Shown: piece after piece, positions 46,135-57,479 of the stretch
Position numbering within the stretch: position 1 is the stretch's first letter
Layout: each line of letters starts with the position of its first letter
The notes under the pieces: model-generated
What the model was told of the DNA's origin: nothing
The model's input: the letters and a program-made list of their open reading frames with translations, nothing else
Database searches by the model: none
DNA from: Kingdonia uniflora
Taxonomy: Eukaryota > Streptophyta > Magnoliopsida > Ranunculales > Circaeasteraceae
DNA: 64,000 bases
Direction: 5' to 3'
Assembly (NCBI GenBank): GCA_014058105.1
Contig: JACGCM010002156.1
Location: forward strand, 558,001 to 622,000
Made by a program: the position numbers and the translations under genes

Positions 46135-46676
46135 TTTGTCTGGCATTAAGAATCCATACAGATTTCCTGATGGTGATGGCAACATTTTCATCAGTAAGAA
46201 GCATAGTTTTGAGATAATTAAAAGAAAGGATGATGTGGGATTTTAAGCTAATAGTGAAGAATGTGGGGTTTGAAGATATATATTTGGCAGTTTGGGACTT
46301 GAAAATCCAATGTCTTTAAGAAACTTGAGTTTGGGTTTTAGGAATTGGTATTTACTATACAAGAGCAACTCCGGGAGACAAGCGATGAGCTTTGAGATCT
46401 GGGGTTTGGTGAAGCCATGGTCCTGGTAGAATTTAAGGTTAGAACCAGGTTTAGTAGTGGCTTTGAAGTTGAGTTTCTTAAAAGCAGAAATGGTTGTTTG
46501 TGGTGAGAGACCACAATTGTTAATGAGATAAGAAACAACAAAGGAAGAATCCATTATAGGTTTTAGTACTGAAATGATCTCACTTGAAATGGGTTTTGGA
46601 AAATGGGGATTATATCAAAATCCCTAAATCTTTTCCCAACTTGAGTTTGTAAATTTCTAGACACAAAAGCAAACAT
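46135..46676 (-). pseudogene. mTERF-family pseudogene, copy 3
   Basis: The frame begins at ATG 46676 (MFAFVSRNLQTQVGKR). Stops or frame changes follow near 46,560-46,610. It then reads SSFVVSYLINNCGLSPQTTI and HGFTKPQISKLIACLPELLL, shifts frame near 46,290, and retains LRTDENV-type text near 46,190 in the frame matching the intact gene. Homology ends at about 46,135. The leader upstream of the ATG (to about 46,755) also matches the other two copies. Confidence 0.87.
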
Positions 46677-47204
46677 TTTCAATCAAATCCGTTGTTTGTT
46701 TACCTGCAACTTTAATTTGATGAGTTGAAGAGTTTAGAGCTCCCCCTCTCAGTAATTTATTTGATGAGTTGAGCATGGTAATTTGTATTGTCAGGTATTT
46801 TACTCCTTGTAAAGAATGTAATTGTCCAAGATTAAAAGGGTATTTTAGGTATAGAAAATGCTTCAGTCAGACAGGCAAACCAAAAAATTGCTCCCTAGTG
46901 TAAGAAGACCTCCCTATGGTTGGTCTTGATAAAAAAGATTAAAAAATAAATCTCCTCAAACATGTGTTGAAATTAAGCTCAATGAATCGCAAATATTGGT
47001 TCACGATCGGCATAAAAATTTACAAAAAAAAAAAAGAAGGTACAAGGAAGGTTTGGTCACTATCATACAAGTTTCAAGGAAGAAAACCATAAAATTATAA
47101 GGATCTCATAATATTTGATACAAGTACTACCCGTGGCTCGCTACGACGATTACGTCGACGCGTCTTCGGCATTACATAATTATCATTAACGCGCCTTCGG
47201 CGCT

Positions 47205-48083
47205 AAAAAACCTATACGGACATAATAATCCAAAAAAATATCCAGATAATCATACAAAAAATAATTAAACAAAGTAATGTATAATTTACCTGGCATCCAA
47301 TAGCCTGTATGAAGATACATGGACTTTGAGATATAATAGATTATGGAGGGAGTTTAGTCTGGAAAGTCACTTAAGGAAAACTAAAGCAACATAAGATATA
47401 CTAATAGAAATATATAAAAAGGTAAAAAATAATTATTAGTGTTATTTAGACACAAACCTTAAATTTGATGGAGGCATTCTATGTAACCATGAAAGTAATT
47501 AGAAGAAAATCTTAAGAGTAAATCGTGCGTAGATTTAAATTAAACACAATAAATTTTACATTAAAATAAAACCATATATAAAGAGAAATAATGAGCTATC
47601 AATGAGTCTTGGTCTAAACACTTAAATGAAAAGAATCATTTTGCTTTAATGCATTTGGGAATTATAAAACATAAAAATAAATCTAAGTTTATTCCATTAT
47701 TCGATTAGTCATCAAATCTTGAAGACTACTTTACTCCATTCTGGTTGAAAATTGAGTGAACAATAAGTCCTAATGTCCAATCTGAGCAGCTGCGAGGGTT
47801 ACAATTATTATGGTAAAGCTCGACCCATTTTTGTTTAATTATATAAAAATTATATTTTTTTAATGGTGAAGGGTAAAATTGTTATCTAATAAATTAATTA
47901 AAAGTTTCTTACTAGTTTCATATTCAACATTTTTCTCAACTGTGTTAATTTGCTCTACTTGAAACAAATGTTGTAAATCTGGCAAATCCTACAACAAGTT
48001 GTAGATATATAAATGAGCAGGATGAAAAATATGGGAAAAATAAGATTTATAGAAGCAAGTAAGAGATACATACTTAAATTACA
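47205..48083. other. Helitron 3' noncoding region
   Basis: AT-rich sequence lies between the helicase fragment stop and the GC-rich terminal block. It is probably the Helitron 3' UTR with later insertions. No ORF was found. Confidence 0.4.
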
Positions 48084-48492
48084 ATAAGACTTCAGGGTAA
48101 ACAATATTTATTTTATAACGTGAAGCATCTGGAGGCAATAGTGTGGTGATTCTGTTTGTTAAAGTGCATCTCGACAATGCCACATATAGTTGTCCATGAA
48201 AGAAAACTTATGTCCATAGATCTATCCCCACATATTTAACTGATTGTCCTTGTAATTTGTAAATTGTCATTGCATATGCTACCCGTATAGGGAATTGTCG
48301 CCGCATCATTTCAAAAGGTATTTCTCTCATTGACGGTGTCAAAGAAATCCTTGTAATAAAGACTAAAGTCCTAGAATGATCGTCGGTCAAGATCTTTGCC
48401 TCAATTATGCGTGCCACATATCGAACTACCATTAGTCGAGTTCCATTGCATAGTCCATCTTTTGGAGCAAGATTTCTAACATTATCAGACAT
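48084..48492 (-). pseudogene. Helitron PIF1-like helicase, C-terminal fragment
   Basis: The minus strand reads [20 protein letters not shown] and [20 protein letters not shown], then [20 protein letters not shown] and, after TAA at about 48,208-48,210, [20 protein letters not shown]. These are the last helicase motifs (V and VI) of the RepHel protein. The usual Asn-Lys-Ser-Gln is altered to Tyr-Lys-Leu-Gln, and the upstream helicase motifs are absent. It is a dead fragment of about 135 codons. Confidence 0.88.
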
Positions 48493-48783
48493 CCTTCTTT
48501 CTGTGATATGGGAGGGAAATGATTTTTTTTAATTTGGTAAGTAATTGGTTTTTTCCTTTATGGTTTGGCAAGAATAAAGGGTATAAATGGGTTTTTATTA
48601 TGTATTTAATGGAGAGGTTAAATTTGTTTAATGAAATTTTTTGAAAGACACGTCACATTTTTAGAGAGGCCTTACATAAAGATGGGTGCATACGTTGTTG
48701 GATTTTCCATTTATACCGGCACTACTCAATGCTTATTTTACAGTTCATGAGCACACATGTTAATAGGTCGTATAGGTGTTATT

Positions 48784-48796
48784 GGCTCTAATACCA
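48784..48796 (-). other. Primer-binding site next to an LTR
   Basis: On the minus strand TGGTATTAGAGCC follows an LTR end (CCAACA) after two bases, one mismatch from the initiator-Met tRNA site. This fixes the LTR edge at 48,799. Confidence 0.65.
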
Positions 48797-48798
48797 AT

Positions 48799-49452
48799 TG
48801 TTGGAATTTAGTATAATTACTATGATCAATAAATTGAATATGAAAAGGATTTTACTAACCTCTTCTCCAACTTTAACAAATCCTCCTAAGCTTGAGTAGT
48901 GTATTCCCTTGGATTGGCTACAGACCTTAATGGAATTGATTTATTTGTTGTGCCTTCAAGAAGGACTTCCCATCTATTTAACTTGACACGGTTTGAGTAC
49001 TATTCCCATTATACCCTCAAACCCTAATAAAGAATAACACTAGGTCCCACAACACAAAATAAAGTCAAGTTTTTGGGTGATAAAAGCCATCTTCTCGTTC
49101 TGGGATTGGATCTCACTAGGTTTTTTCTTTCCTTCTTCCTGTAGAGAGAGGCTAGCATCGATCATGTAACGCCCTGCATTTTTTCTTTTTCCCCCTGTTA
49201 TATAACTCATTTCATGTTAGTAGTGGTAGCCGTTGTAGTGCCTCCAAGAAGGACTTCCCCTCTATTTAACTTGACACGGTTTGTGTACTCTTCCCATTAT
49301 ACCCTCAAACCCTAATAAAGAGTAACACTAGGTCCCACAACACAAAATAAAGTCATGTTTTTGGGTGATAAAAGCCATCTTCTAGTTCTGGGATTGGATC
49401 TCACCAGGTTTTTTCTTTCCTTCATCCAGTAGAGAGAGGCTAACATCGATCA
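48799..49452 (-). repeat. LTR, minus orientation, part before nested solo LTR
   Basis: On plus it starts TGTTGGAATTTAG (LTR 3' end on minus). About 240 bp of it (48,799-49,040) match the reverse complement of 58,888-59,140. It is interrupted by a 288-bp tandem duplication and then by a solo LTR at 49,453; the far end probably continues after 51,891. No gag or pol of its own element is recognisable to the left. Confidence 0.7.
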
Positions 49453-49526
49453 TGTAGCGCCCTACATTTTTTCTTTTTTCCCCCTTTATATAACTCATTT
49501 CATGTTAGTAGTGGTAGCCATTGTAG
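48951..49526. repeat. 288-bp tandem duplication
   Basis: Two copies (48,951-49,238 and 49,239-49,526) begin tgcc(t/c)(t)caagaaggact and differ at some positions. Each includes about 214 bp of older LTR plus the first about 74 bp of the nested solo LTR (tgta(a/g)cgccct). Confidence 0.93.
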
Positions 49527-51886
49527 TTTAATAGGTTCCACCTATAGTATGTTATCCTAGTTCTTGTTCCCAAATAATTTTTAGCTAACAAACCCATTCA
49601 ACCCACCACTGTAACTCCTCCTTATTCCCCTCCCATTCTTTTCCTCCCACCAAAATCTCCCCCTTATTCTTCTCCCTAAAACCCTCAACTCCTCTTCAAA
49701 TTCAACTACTCCATAGCTAGCCATCAGAGAGAACTATGCTTAGTATCCCCATATTTCAATTTTATTCCCAGAAATCAGATTGTGAGTGCTTAAGAGAAAT
49801 AGTAAATTGGAGAATTACAAATCTTTTCAGCATCATCAAATAACCTTAGAGCAAGGGGTTCCAGAAGCTTAGTAAGAGAAGGGAAATGTTGGAAATTTAG
49901 GAGTTAATCTTTATCCTCTACTACTTGTTCCCAATCCAGTCAAATAAGGCAAGTACCATTATCACCGTGCATTTAACATTGAGTGATTGTTACGATTCCA
50001 GATACGAATTGAGTATAGTTAATTGTATATGCCATATTAGTTATTATCGTTGATTTCGTATACTCTCTTGCGATTTTAGGTCAGCATCGATAGTCTGGTT
50101 CTGTCCATGTTTGATAATTGGTTATGGACTCTGTATAAAATAGATATTCATCTTCTGGACACTAGTTGAATTGGTACATTAGGTCACATAAGTCTATAAG
50201 ATTTAAAGGGTACTTTCTATTCCATGTGACATTTGAATTTTAGATATCAGTAGCATAACTTGATATTATAGGAGGTTAAATACTTCATCTTTAATGTACA
50301 ACTACTATTGTATGTTCAATAACAGTTAACCACCATGCCTTTTAACTTCCAAGTAATGCACAACCTCTTGTTGCAGAAAATATTGAAGGATCATGAATGA
50401 CATATCTAGGCTGACTATAAACATTCTCTCTACCTAATAGATATATATATATATACTAGGACTATGTAAATATATATCGGCTATATGCGATATTACTATT
50501 CAGGGTATGCAACGATTAGAAGAGGGTCTTGTAGTAAGTGGCTTGTGATTGAGCATCATGGTTACTAGTTCTTTTAGCGTAAAGATTGTTAAGAGACCCG
50601 ATGTACTTTTAGTATATTAGGGTAAGTGTACATATGTTTACTGGCAAATAAAGATATTCGGTTAGTGGCTTAACTTAGCCACGATTATAGGACTTCAAGT
50701 GATATAACCTTTATTAACTTGAGATAGAAAGATCATTGATAGTCAGAGTATGATATCATCGATAGAGTTCTCAATCTTATATTTGTGAGGGTAGAAAGGT
50801 CGTTGAGTATAAGATCACCAATCATATGATATAGTTTCATTGCCTATAGAGCAAGGACAGATAGATTATATTGATTGAGTGACAGTCTCTTAAATCATTC
50901 ATGCATAAGAGAACTTAGAGTCATGTACACAATATGGTTATGATGTCAGGGCCTTTAGGTTCGATTCCCTAAACAAAAGATTCGGTGACTGTTTATCAGT
51001 GTTCCAGGGTTGTAAGCCCCTAAAATTCTTCCCTAATTACATATCGGCTTTGATATTCTTTGTGAATACTTCCCGTGGGCATAGATCCTTAAAAGTGAAA
51101 ATAAATTAGTCTTTAGACCTGTAGGTTAAAACTCCTTGGCCACATTGATCCGGTAATTTCCTTCGCTAATTCCTGGATTACTAAAAAGGAATCCACCAAT
51201 CCCTAGCTCAACAATAAGGGATATACTTCTGTTGAGGACAGAAGGGTACGAGAGTGTTGCCCACTAAATTAAAAGTGACCCTATGTACATCGTCTGTTAG
51301 TTATCCTCTATATCTAATAACACTCAATAAATGCTTATAATACCGGTTGGTACTGACGCTTAAAATAATATTAATAATTTAACCTCATCTCCACAGTAAC
51401 ATTACATTATTTATACATATAGATAGAATATTATATTATATTAGTATCTTCTTATTATATCGATCTGTCATATTCAGTGATTAGTAATAATTGTGTTTGC
51501 TGACGCCCTGTGCGTTATATTTTTCACAGGAGGCCGAGCACGGTAGGATTTGTTTAGTGAGGCTTGGGTGATCACTTCAGGATTCTTTAGAGTTCTATTG
51601 GATCGCTGAGCTGTGTCATAGGGTATTTATGTTTTTATTTTAGATTTTATTGTCGTAGTCCATTTCTCGTTTTTAGATTTGGTTGAGAATATTATTCACT
51701 TTATTCATTTGATTCATTTTAATTTATAATTAAGTTATTTCCGCTGCATTTCTTTGGTAAGTAGATGTAGTTAATTTCTTTAGAAATATATTACATCTGT
51801 AGTTTTCATCCGTAGGATGCCCGATTTGTTAAGCCTAGGATTTTCTTTATGATTTATTATCAGAAAGTAGATTTTGGGGAGTGACA
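49453..51886 (+). repeat. 2.4-kb solo LTR with TSD GATCA
   Basis: The sequence starts TGTAGCGCCCTAC and ends GGGGAGTGACA, typical of plant gypsy LTR ends. It is flanked by gatca at 49,448-49,452 and 51,887-51,891. No internal region or second LTR is present, so it is a solo LTR left by recombination between two LTRs. Its start is also duplicated upstream at 49,165. No ORF with a domain lies within it. Confidence 0.82.
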
Positions 51887-51891
51887 GATCA

Positions 51892-53159
51892 ATACTGGTC
51901 TGTCAGGTCTCGTCTATTGGGCAGGTGGTTAGTCATATCTCCTATTCCTACAAGATCTCTTTCTGGCTTACTTTCTTCTCAGTCAACGAAGCTTGCTTTT
52001 GGTTTTCTTCTTTTACTCGTCAGATCCCAATGATTTAAGAGGTTTTGGTCTTATCCTCATGAAAAATATGCAATTTTTGTATTGGGTTTTGCTCTTACTC
52101 ATTATTATAAAATGATGAAAATTTTATTTATGTTATGCTTATGATCATGTTGATCATTATTGTTATAAGAGGTTGACAAAGGTCTCGATCGTAAATTAGG
52201 TACTCGCAAAGGTATTCGAAGAGAGGTATGGTTTAAAGTTCTGATTTATATATATTTATATATATTATCCCATTTAAAGCATTAACAACCTACAATTTGG
52301 CAAAGTTTTAGGAGTGGAGAATGAGTTGTTTTTTTCCTCTCTTTCTATATGTTCCCAATATGTTTCTATAATCCTAAGTGCATCGAGATTCGTTCTTTGC
52401 ATGTGTAGAAGTCTAATATATTTGATCTCTGGATTTATTGTTAATATGTTGGGTAGTTGGAAATTACCCTGTACTAGTGAATATTGCCAACTTTAATAAA
52501 ACTCAAGTCCAAATATACTTTAACATGAGGCAATTCTCTTAAAGGATTACAATAAATCAATAATGAGTAATTTAAGCAATAAATCAATAATGAGTAATTT
52601 AAGCAATAAATCATTAATATTTCATATTAATTGGAAAATGACATCTGGCATAAGCTATGTTAAATCATTAATGATATAGGGATTTAATACCCAATAATCT
52701 CCAATGGGATTTAAGTGAGATCAAATAGTTGTTAGGAAGACGAGATATAAAATGGGTAAATGCATGTACTAAAATGAGTTTTGTCCATGGAGTTGAACAT
52801 TTATTATAATTTTGAGACTCTCTTGGAAAGTCCCATTAAGACTGCACAATACGGGGAGATGGTGATAACCCTCGGCCTAAAGGTGAGGAGTGTCTCGAGT
52901 CAAACTGTAAGTGGTTAGTCTAGTCTTGAGCATGAGTGCTCACCAACTTGGGGGTATTATATGCCAAATTACTACCCAAAGGAGGGATTCAATGATACAC
53001 CACTGTACCCGTAAAGTGAAAATTCAATATCATAAATACAATATATACTCTGATTGACCATCCTAACCCTAGGTATGATCGAGATTAAAGACATGAAGTT
53101 ATAGATCTTTTTACATATCAAGTTAAACGTGCATAAAAATTTATTTTTTACACGTCCTA
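51892..53159. other. LTR flank and copia 5' region, no gene seen
   Basis: Noncoding DNA that begins with the right flank of the solo LTR target and runs to the copia gag remnant. A copia 5' LTR should be here but I could not pair it with 3' sequence. It contains a 27-bp tandem repeat. Confidence 0.45.
52550..52618. repeat. 27-bp tandem repeat
   Basis: Two and a half units of caataaatcaataatgag plus tttaag-type text stand in a row. Confidence 0.88.
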
Positions 53160-54650
53160 CTATAATTTTTTTTGTGCATGCAGCTATGAACCCTATGATC
53201 CAGAACCAACTGATTAATATTGAGACCTTGATTTCAATTTTGTTCTCACTGAAGCCAACCCATGGATCTCACGGATACCTCTTCTGATATTGAGAAAGTG
53301 GCCAATGCTAAATGGGTCAAAGCCAATAAAATGTAAAATCTCATTATTCGTTCTTCTATCAGTCCTATTATGCAGGGTGGTATCGTTGAGAAAGGTACCA
53401 CAAAGGAACTATTAGATGTCATTAAGAAATAGAAGGCAGTACAAAACTTATCTAAGTTTTTATCGCTGAAGTATGATTGATCCAGAAGGATCTAAACATT
53501 CAACCTCTTCAAAAGATGCCATGTCGTTTGATGGAACCGTTTGAACAAGTTTGAAGAAGAAGAATACCAATTATGACTACCCCATTTTCAAGGCAGAAAT
53601 TGGCAAGTCATTCGAACGAATGGGTTCCTTGAAGACCAATTTTAGCTGCCTCTATTTTTAGACATAAATTGGCATGTCGTTCAAACGACTAGGTTCCCAG
53701 AAAAGCCAATTCTAGCTGCCTCAATTTCTAGGCTTAATTAAGCCAGTCGTTCGAACGAACCATGGGTTTTGCTTGAACCTAGGTTGTAACTAGGCTTCAT
53801 TATTTAAGGCGTTTCAAGGGCATCAATATCCTAGGTTGTAACTAGGAACTTGTAACCTTTAAGAGGGACCAAACAATGTAAAAAGAATCTAGATATTAAA
53901 ATTTATAAAGAGAGGAATTCATTATAATCAATTTGAGCAATTGAAACTCTTTTTGGGAAGTTTTTCCCACCAATTTTAGTGTTCTTCACATTAATTTCTT
54001 CGATTAGGTTAATCTCAATTCGATTATGGATTAATGACGGCAGTGGAAATATGTGCTCGCACATTCTTAAGATCTCCAAGTTAGTTCTTACTTTGAAAGA
54101 ATTAGTTTCGAGATGTTCCAGATTTACTAACAGAATTAGGATAAGACTTGGGAAATGAATTAGTTGATTGTAGCATTGGTCTCTGATGAAGAATGGAAGA
54201 AAAAAGGTAAAATAGAATAGGCTCATTTGACTACGTTCATAAAGAGGTTGTCCATCAATTTTGAAGGGAAATAAAAGTTCAAGAATCAAGGTTCTGCGAA
54301 GAAGAAATGTTCCAAGCCTGGTCCAGGGCAGAGTTCTCGTTTAAGGAATGGGAACGGGAAGTATAATGCAATTTCGTGAGCGACTACTTCATCAGTTATA
54401 AAGTTTTTCTTTTACAAGAAGAAAAGTTATATGAAGCTGGACTGTCGTTCTTACAAAAATTGGTTTACTAAGAAAGCTGGTATCAGTTCTATTTATGTTT
54501 GCTTTGAATCTAATTTGGTTGATGTTGTCACCAACTCTTGGCAGTTAAATTATGGGGTAACTGTTCATATTTCAAATTCTCCACAGGGGTTCATTAGTAG
54601 GCGGCCGGGCCGGCAAGGTTTGAGGAGCAGGTTTTCTCGGGAGATGTAAA
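53160..54650 (+). pseudogene. Copia gag and protease remnants
   Basis: Gag text of the UBN2 type includes SPIMQGGIVEKGTTKELLDV (53,360-53,420) with stops around it. After an inserted LTR it resumes with SHILKISKLVLTLKELVS (about 54,055). A worn zinc knuckle, FYKKKSYMKLDCRSYK, lies near 54,410-54,450. The protease active-site region reads NYGVTVHISNSPQGFISRR, where DSGATVH would be expected; the catalytic Asp-Ser-Gly is lost. It is nonfunctional. Confidence 0.65.
53476..54045 (+). repeat. LTR inserted in copia gag
   Basis: Copia gag breaks after AAGTATGAT near 53,475 and resumes near GGCAGTGG at 54,045. The inserted DNA has three units of about 70 bp each holding a GTCGTTCGAACGAC-type palindrome (53,607-53,759), a TATA-like ttatttaagg (about 53,800) and a U5-like end. 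That end resembles the minus-strand LTR at 26,985-27,080. The exact termini and target duplication are unclear. Confidence 0.6.
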
Positions 54651-55080
54651 ACGTCTTCCCATTATGTTCGTTGACACTTTTTGCTTTGTTTTAGACATGG
54701 GTATTACTTTAGATTTGACAGACACCTTTTATGTTCCATCGATAAGATAATCTATAGTTTCAATTTCTTGGTTGCACTCTTTCAGTAATTTTTTTAATTT
54801 TAGACATGGTGGTTTTTATATTATTCATCATAATTTTATTATTAGTTCTAGTTTACTAGTTGATGGGCTATATCTTCTATCTCTTGATGAATCATTTGAA
54901 ACTTCACTGTTATGTTTATGTACTGAGGCTAGTACTTCTTCTACTTCTAAACATTCTAGAGTTTTTGAGCAATCTTTGATGTTATGGAATAAATGACTAT
55001 AACATATTTTTAGATAGAGGTTAGAGATTATGGTTTGAGATGGGGTTCTCAGGGATTTAGAATTCTCTAATTTTTAGACT

Positions 55081-55640
55081 CTCATAGATTGTATTCGCGG
55101 CAAATTGACCAAGAAAGGAAAATTTGACTCTACTCATAGCATATATCTTTTACAGCTGATTCATACATATATATGTGGACCTTTTTATACTCTATCCCCC
55201 AGTGGTTATCGATATTTTTTTACCTTCATTGACAATTTCTTATCCATTAGAAGTCTCAATCGCTTAATGTATTAAAGACTTTCCAATTAGGGGCTGAAAA
55301 ATAATTAAATTAAAAGATCAAGATTGTCTGGTCAGATCAAAGAGACAAATATTATGGTAAGATTGATCAAGACGGTCAATATTCAGGACCATTCTATCAG
55401 TATTTAAAGGATTAGGGTATTGTAGCCCAGTACATTTCCCCTAGATCACCAGAGCAGAACGGTGTTTATGAACACTATAATCAAACTTATCAAAATATGG
55501 TTTGCAATATGTTATGTCATACTGATTTACCTGTGAATTTGTGGGGAAAGTGCTTACGTTATTCACTCTATATTCAGAATTGAGTTCCTTCTTGTTCTAT
55601 TCTAGTTAATCCTTATCATATATGGACAGGGTAAAATCTT
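55081..55640 (+). pseudogene. Copia integrase remnant
   Basis: Scattered integrase text is readable in different frames: CGPFYTLSPSGYRYFFTFID (catalytic core start), then EQNGVYEHYNQT-type text at about 55,450-55,490, where the catalytic Glu is expected near RN. Multiple stops and frame changes interrupt it. The HHCC zinc-binding part is not recognisable. Confidence 0.6.
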
Positions 55641-55652
55641 AGTCTTAATCAC

Positions 55653-56279
55653 TTGCATGTTTGGGGTTGTCCTGCAGAGGCAAAATTGTTTAACCCGAAT
55701 ATTAGAAAGTTAGATTCGAGAACTGTTAGTTGTTTCTTCATTGGTTTCCTAGAGAGATCGAAAGGTTTCAGGTTTTATTATTCTTCACGATCCATGGGGA
55801 TTGTTGAGTGTGCTCAGGCTCATTTTATAGTAGAGGGAGATCACTTTACCAGTACTATTCATAGAGAGGTTATCTTTGAGGAGGGTTTTGAGACTCAGAG
55901 TCCAACAACTATTCCAATCAGTATTACTATGTTTCTGCATTTATCTGATATTGATACTGTGATGAGTACGGTTCCAGACCCAGTTTTAAACCTCGTCGTA
56001 GCACCAGTTTTCCCTCAATCTTTTCTTCCACCCAGTCCCGTTCAGCTTTCTGTCGTTTCATCTCCATCCCAGCCTTTTGTTCATACTCGGAGATCTTCTA
56101 GGGAGAGGTGTTCAACCATTTCTTTAGATTACCATTTTTATTCAGTTGAAGGAAATTTATTTGATTTTAAGAATCTAATATCTTTTAGAGCGGCTATGGA
56201 TAGTAAATTTATAGATTATGAGTATGATGCCGTGACAGATGAGATGGATTCTATGTCTTGCAACTCTGTGTGGAGTTGA
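55653..56279 (+). pseudogene. Copia pol segment: SH3-like and linker before RT
   Basis: The frame is open for 208 codons. It starts MHVWGCPAEAKLFNPNIRKL, the retroviral polymerase SH3-like domain that follows the copia integrase core, with SCFFIGFLERSKGFRFYYSS. A Ser/Pro-rich linker comes next, then ISFRAAMDSKFIDYEYDAV, just before RT. The stop at 56,277-56,279 falls at SVWS*H, where RT text continues in another frame. It is a fragment of pol, not an independent gene. Confidence 0.75.
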
Positions 56280-57145
56280 CACCTTTACCTGAAGGGTCTA
56301 AGGTAATTGAATACAAATGGATCTTTAAGACCAAATGTGGTTCTGAAGGGAAGGTTGAGCATTTTAAAGATAGACTTGTTACGAAAGGTTTCAAGCAACA
56401 TCCATGAATTGACTTTGATAAGACTTTCTCACCAGTTTTGAAGAATGATTCATTACATATTTTTTTGGCTCTTATGGCACATTTTTACTTAGAGATTCAT
56501 TAGATAGACGTCAAGACAACTTTTCTTAATGGGCATCTCAACGAAAAGATTTATATGCGCCAACCTGAAGGTTTTACAACTGAAGGAAAGGTACGACTAT
56601 TTTACAAGCTTAATTGCTTGATCTACGATCTTAAGCAAGCATCTAGGCAGTGGTACCTATAATTTTATGAGGTGGTTTCGAACTACGACTTTGTCGAGTG
56701 TAAAATGGATCGTTGTATATACGTCAAACAGAGTTGGAGGCATTTTACTTTTATGGTTTTGTACATCGATGATATTTTACTCGCTAGTAGTGACATCCGA
56801 TTTCTTTAGGAGATAAAAGCCATCTTATCTCAACATTTTGATATAAAGGATATGGGAGATGTTATTTATGTTTTTGGCATCATGATTGAGCAAGACAGGA
56901 CCAAAGGGATGTTTGACATATCTCAAAGTACGTATATCGATAAAGTTTTGAAGATGTATGATATGCACGATTGCAAAGTACGTGAAGTCCCTGTTGTCAT
57001 AGGAGATATCTTCAAGAAGACAATGTCGCATGAGACAGTTTCTTTAGATATCGTTGAGAAGTATGCTTTAGTAGTTGGTAACCTCATGTATGGCATGATA
57101 TATATATATATATATTCGACATCAGTTTTGTTGTTGGGATGTTAG
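56280..57145 (+). pseudogene. Copia reverse transcriptase pseudogene
   Basis: The RT reads LPEGSKVIEYKWIFKTKCGS, then IDVKTTFLNGHLNEKIYMRQ (motif A Asp kept), then VLYIDDILLASS (the Asp pair). It ends DVIYVFGIMIEQDRTKGMFD and a (TA)n stretch near 57,105. In-frame stops occur near 56,405, 56,500, 56,660 and 56,810. Catalytic Asp residues remain, but the frame is broken. Confidence 0.85.
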
Positions 57146-57468
57146 GAAGGCACCAATTGAACCCTTCAATTATCCACTGGCAGGCAGCCAAAAAAGTTCT
57201 TCACTATTTGAAAAGGACTAGAGATTACAAATTGGCTTATAGGATATTTAATGTGCTCATAGTTTTAGACTACTTTGACTCAGATTTTATAGGAGACAAA
57301 GATGACAAGAAGTATTCTTCTGGCTATGTTTTTATGCTTCCTCATGGCGTTATCTCACGAAGAAGTGTCAAACGGTGTCTTGTAGCTTCCTCGACTATGA
57401 AAGCAAAGTATGTGGCTTGTTATGAAGCTTCACGACAGGCTGTATGGCTCAAGCACTTTATTTTTTAG
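57139..57468 (+). pseudogene. Copia RNase H pseudogene
   Basis: An open stretch reads HWQAAKKVLHYLKRTRDYKL, YFDSDFIGDKDDKKYSSGYV, SSTMKAKYVACYEASRQAVW. This is the copia RNase H with D, E-lost (Glu-Tyr is replaced by Lys-Tyr) and the final Asp in FYDNEAVVKY downstream. It is followed by a triplicated C-terminal block. Confidence 0.8.
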
Positions 57469-57479
57469 CTTAAGGTTGT

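Larger units (their letters stand above)
47125..48492 (-). mobile_element. Helitron remnant, 3' part
   Basis: A PIF1-type helicase C-terminus (48,492-48,084) is followed, about 950 bp downstream on the minus strand, by a GC-rich terminal block in AT-rich DNA. That block holds a hairpin gcgccgaaggcgc (47,203-47,191) and cgtagcgagccacgggt (about 47,152-47,136). Such blocks mark Helitron 3' ends. The exact CTRR end is not clear, the nearest candidate being cttg at about 47,123. The Rep and most of the helicase are missing. Confidence 0.6.

Noticed and set aside
47100..47130. A precise CTRR Helitron end
   Set aside because: The nearest tetranucleotide (cttg on minus) does not fit the consensus, so I left the boundary approximate.
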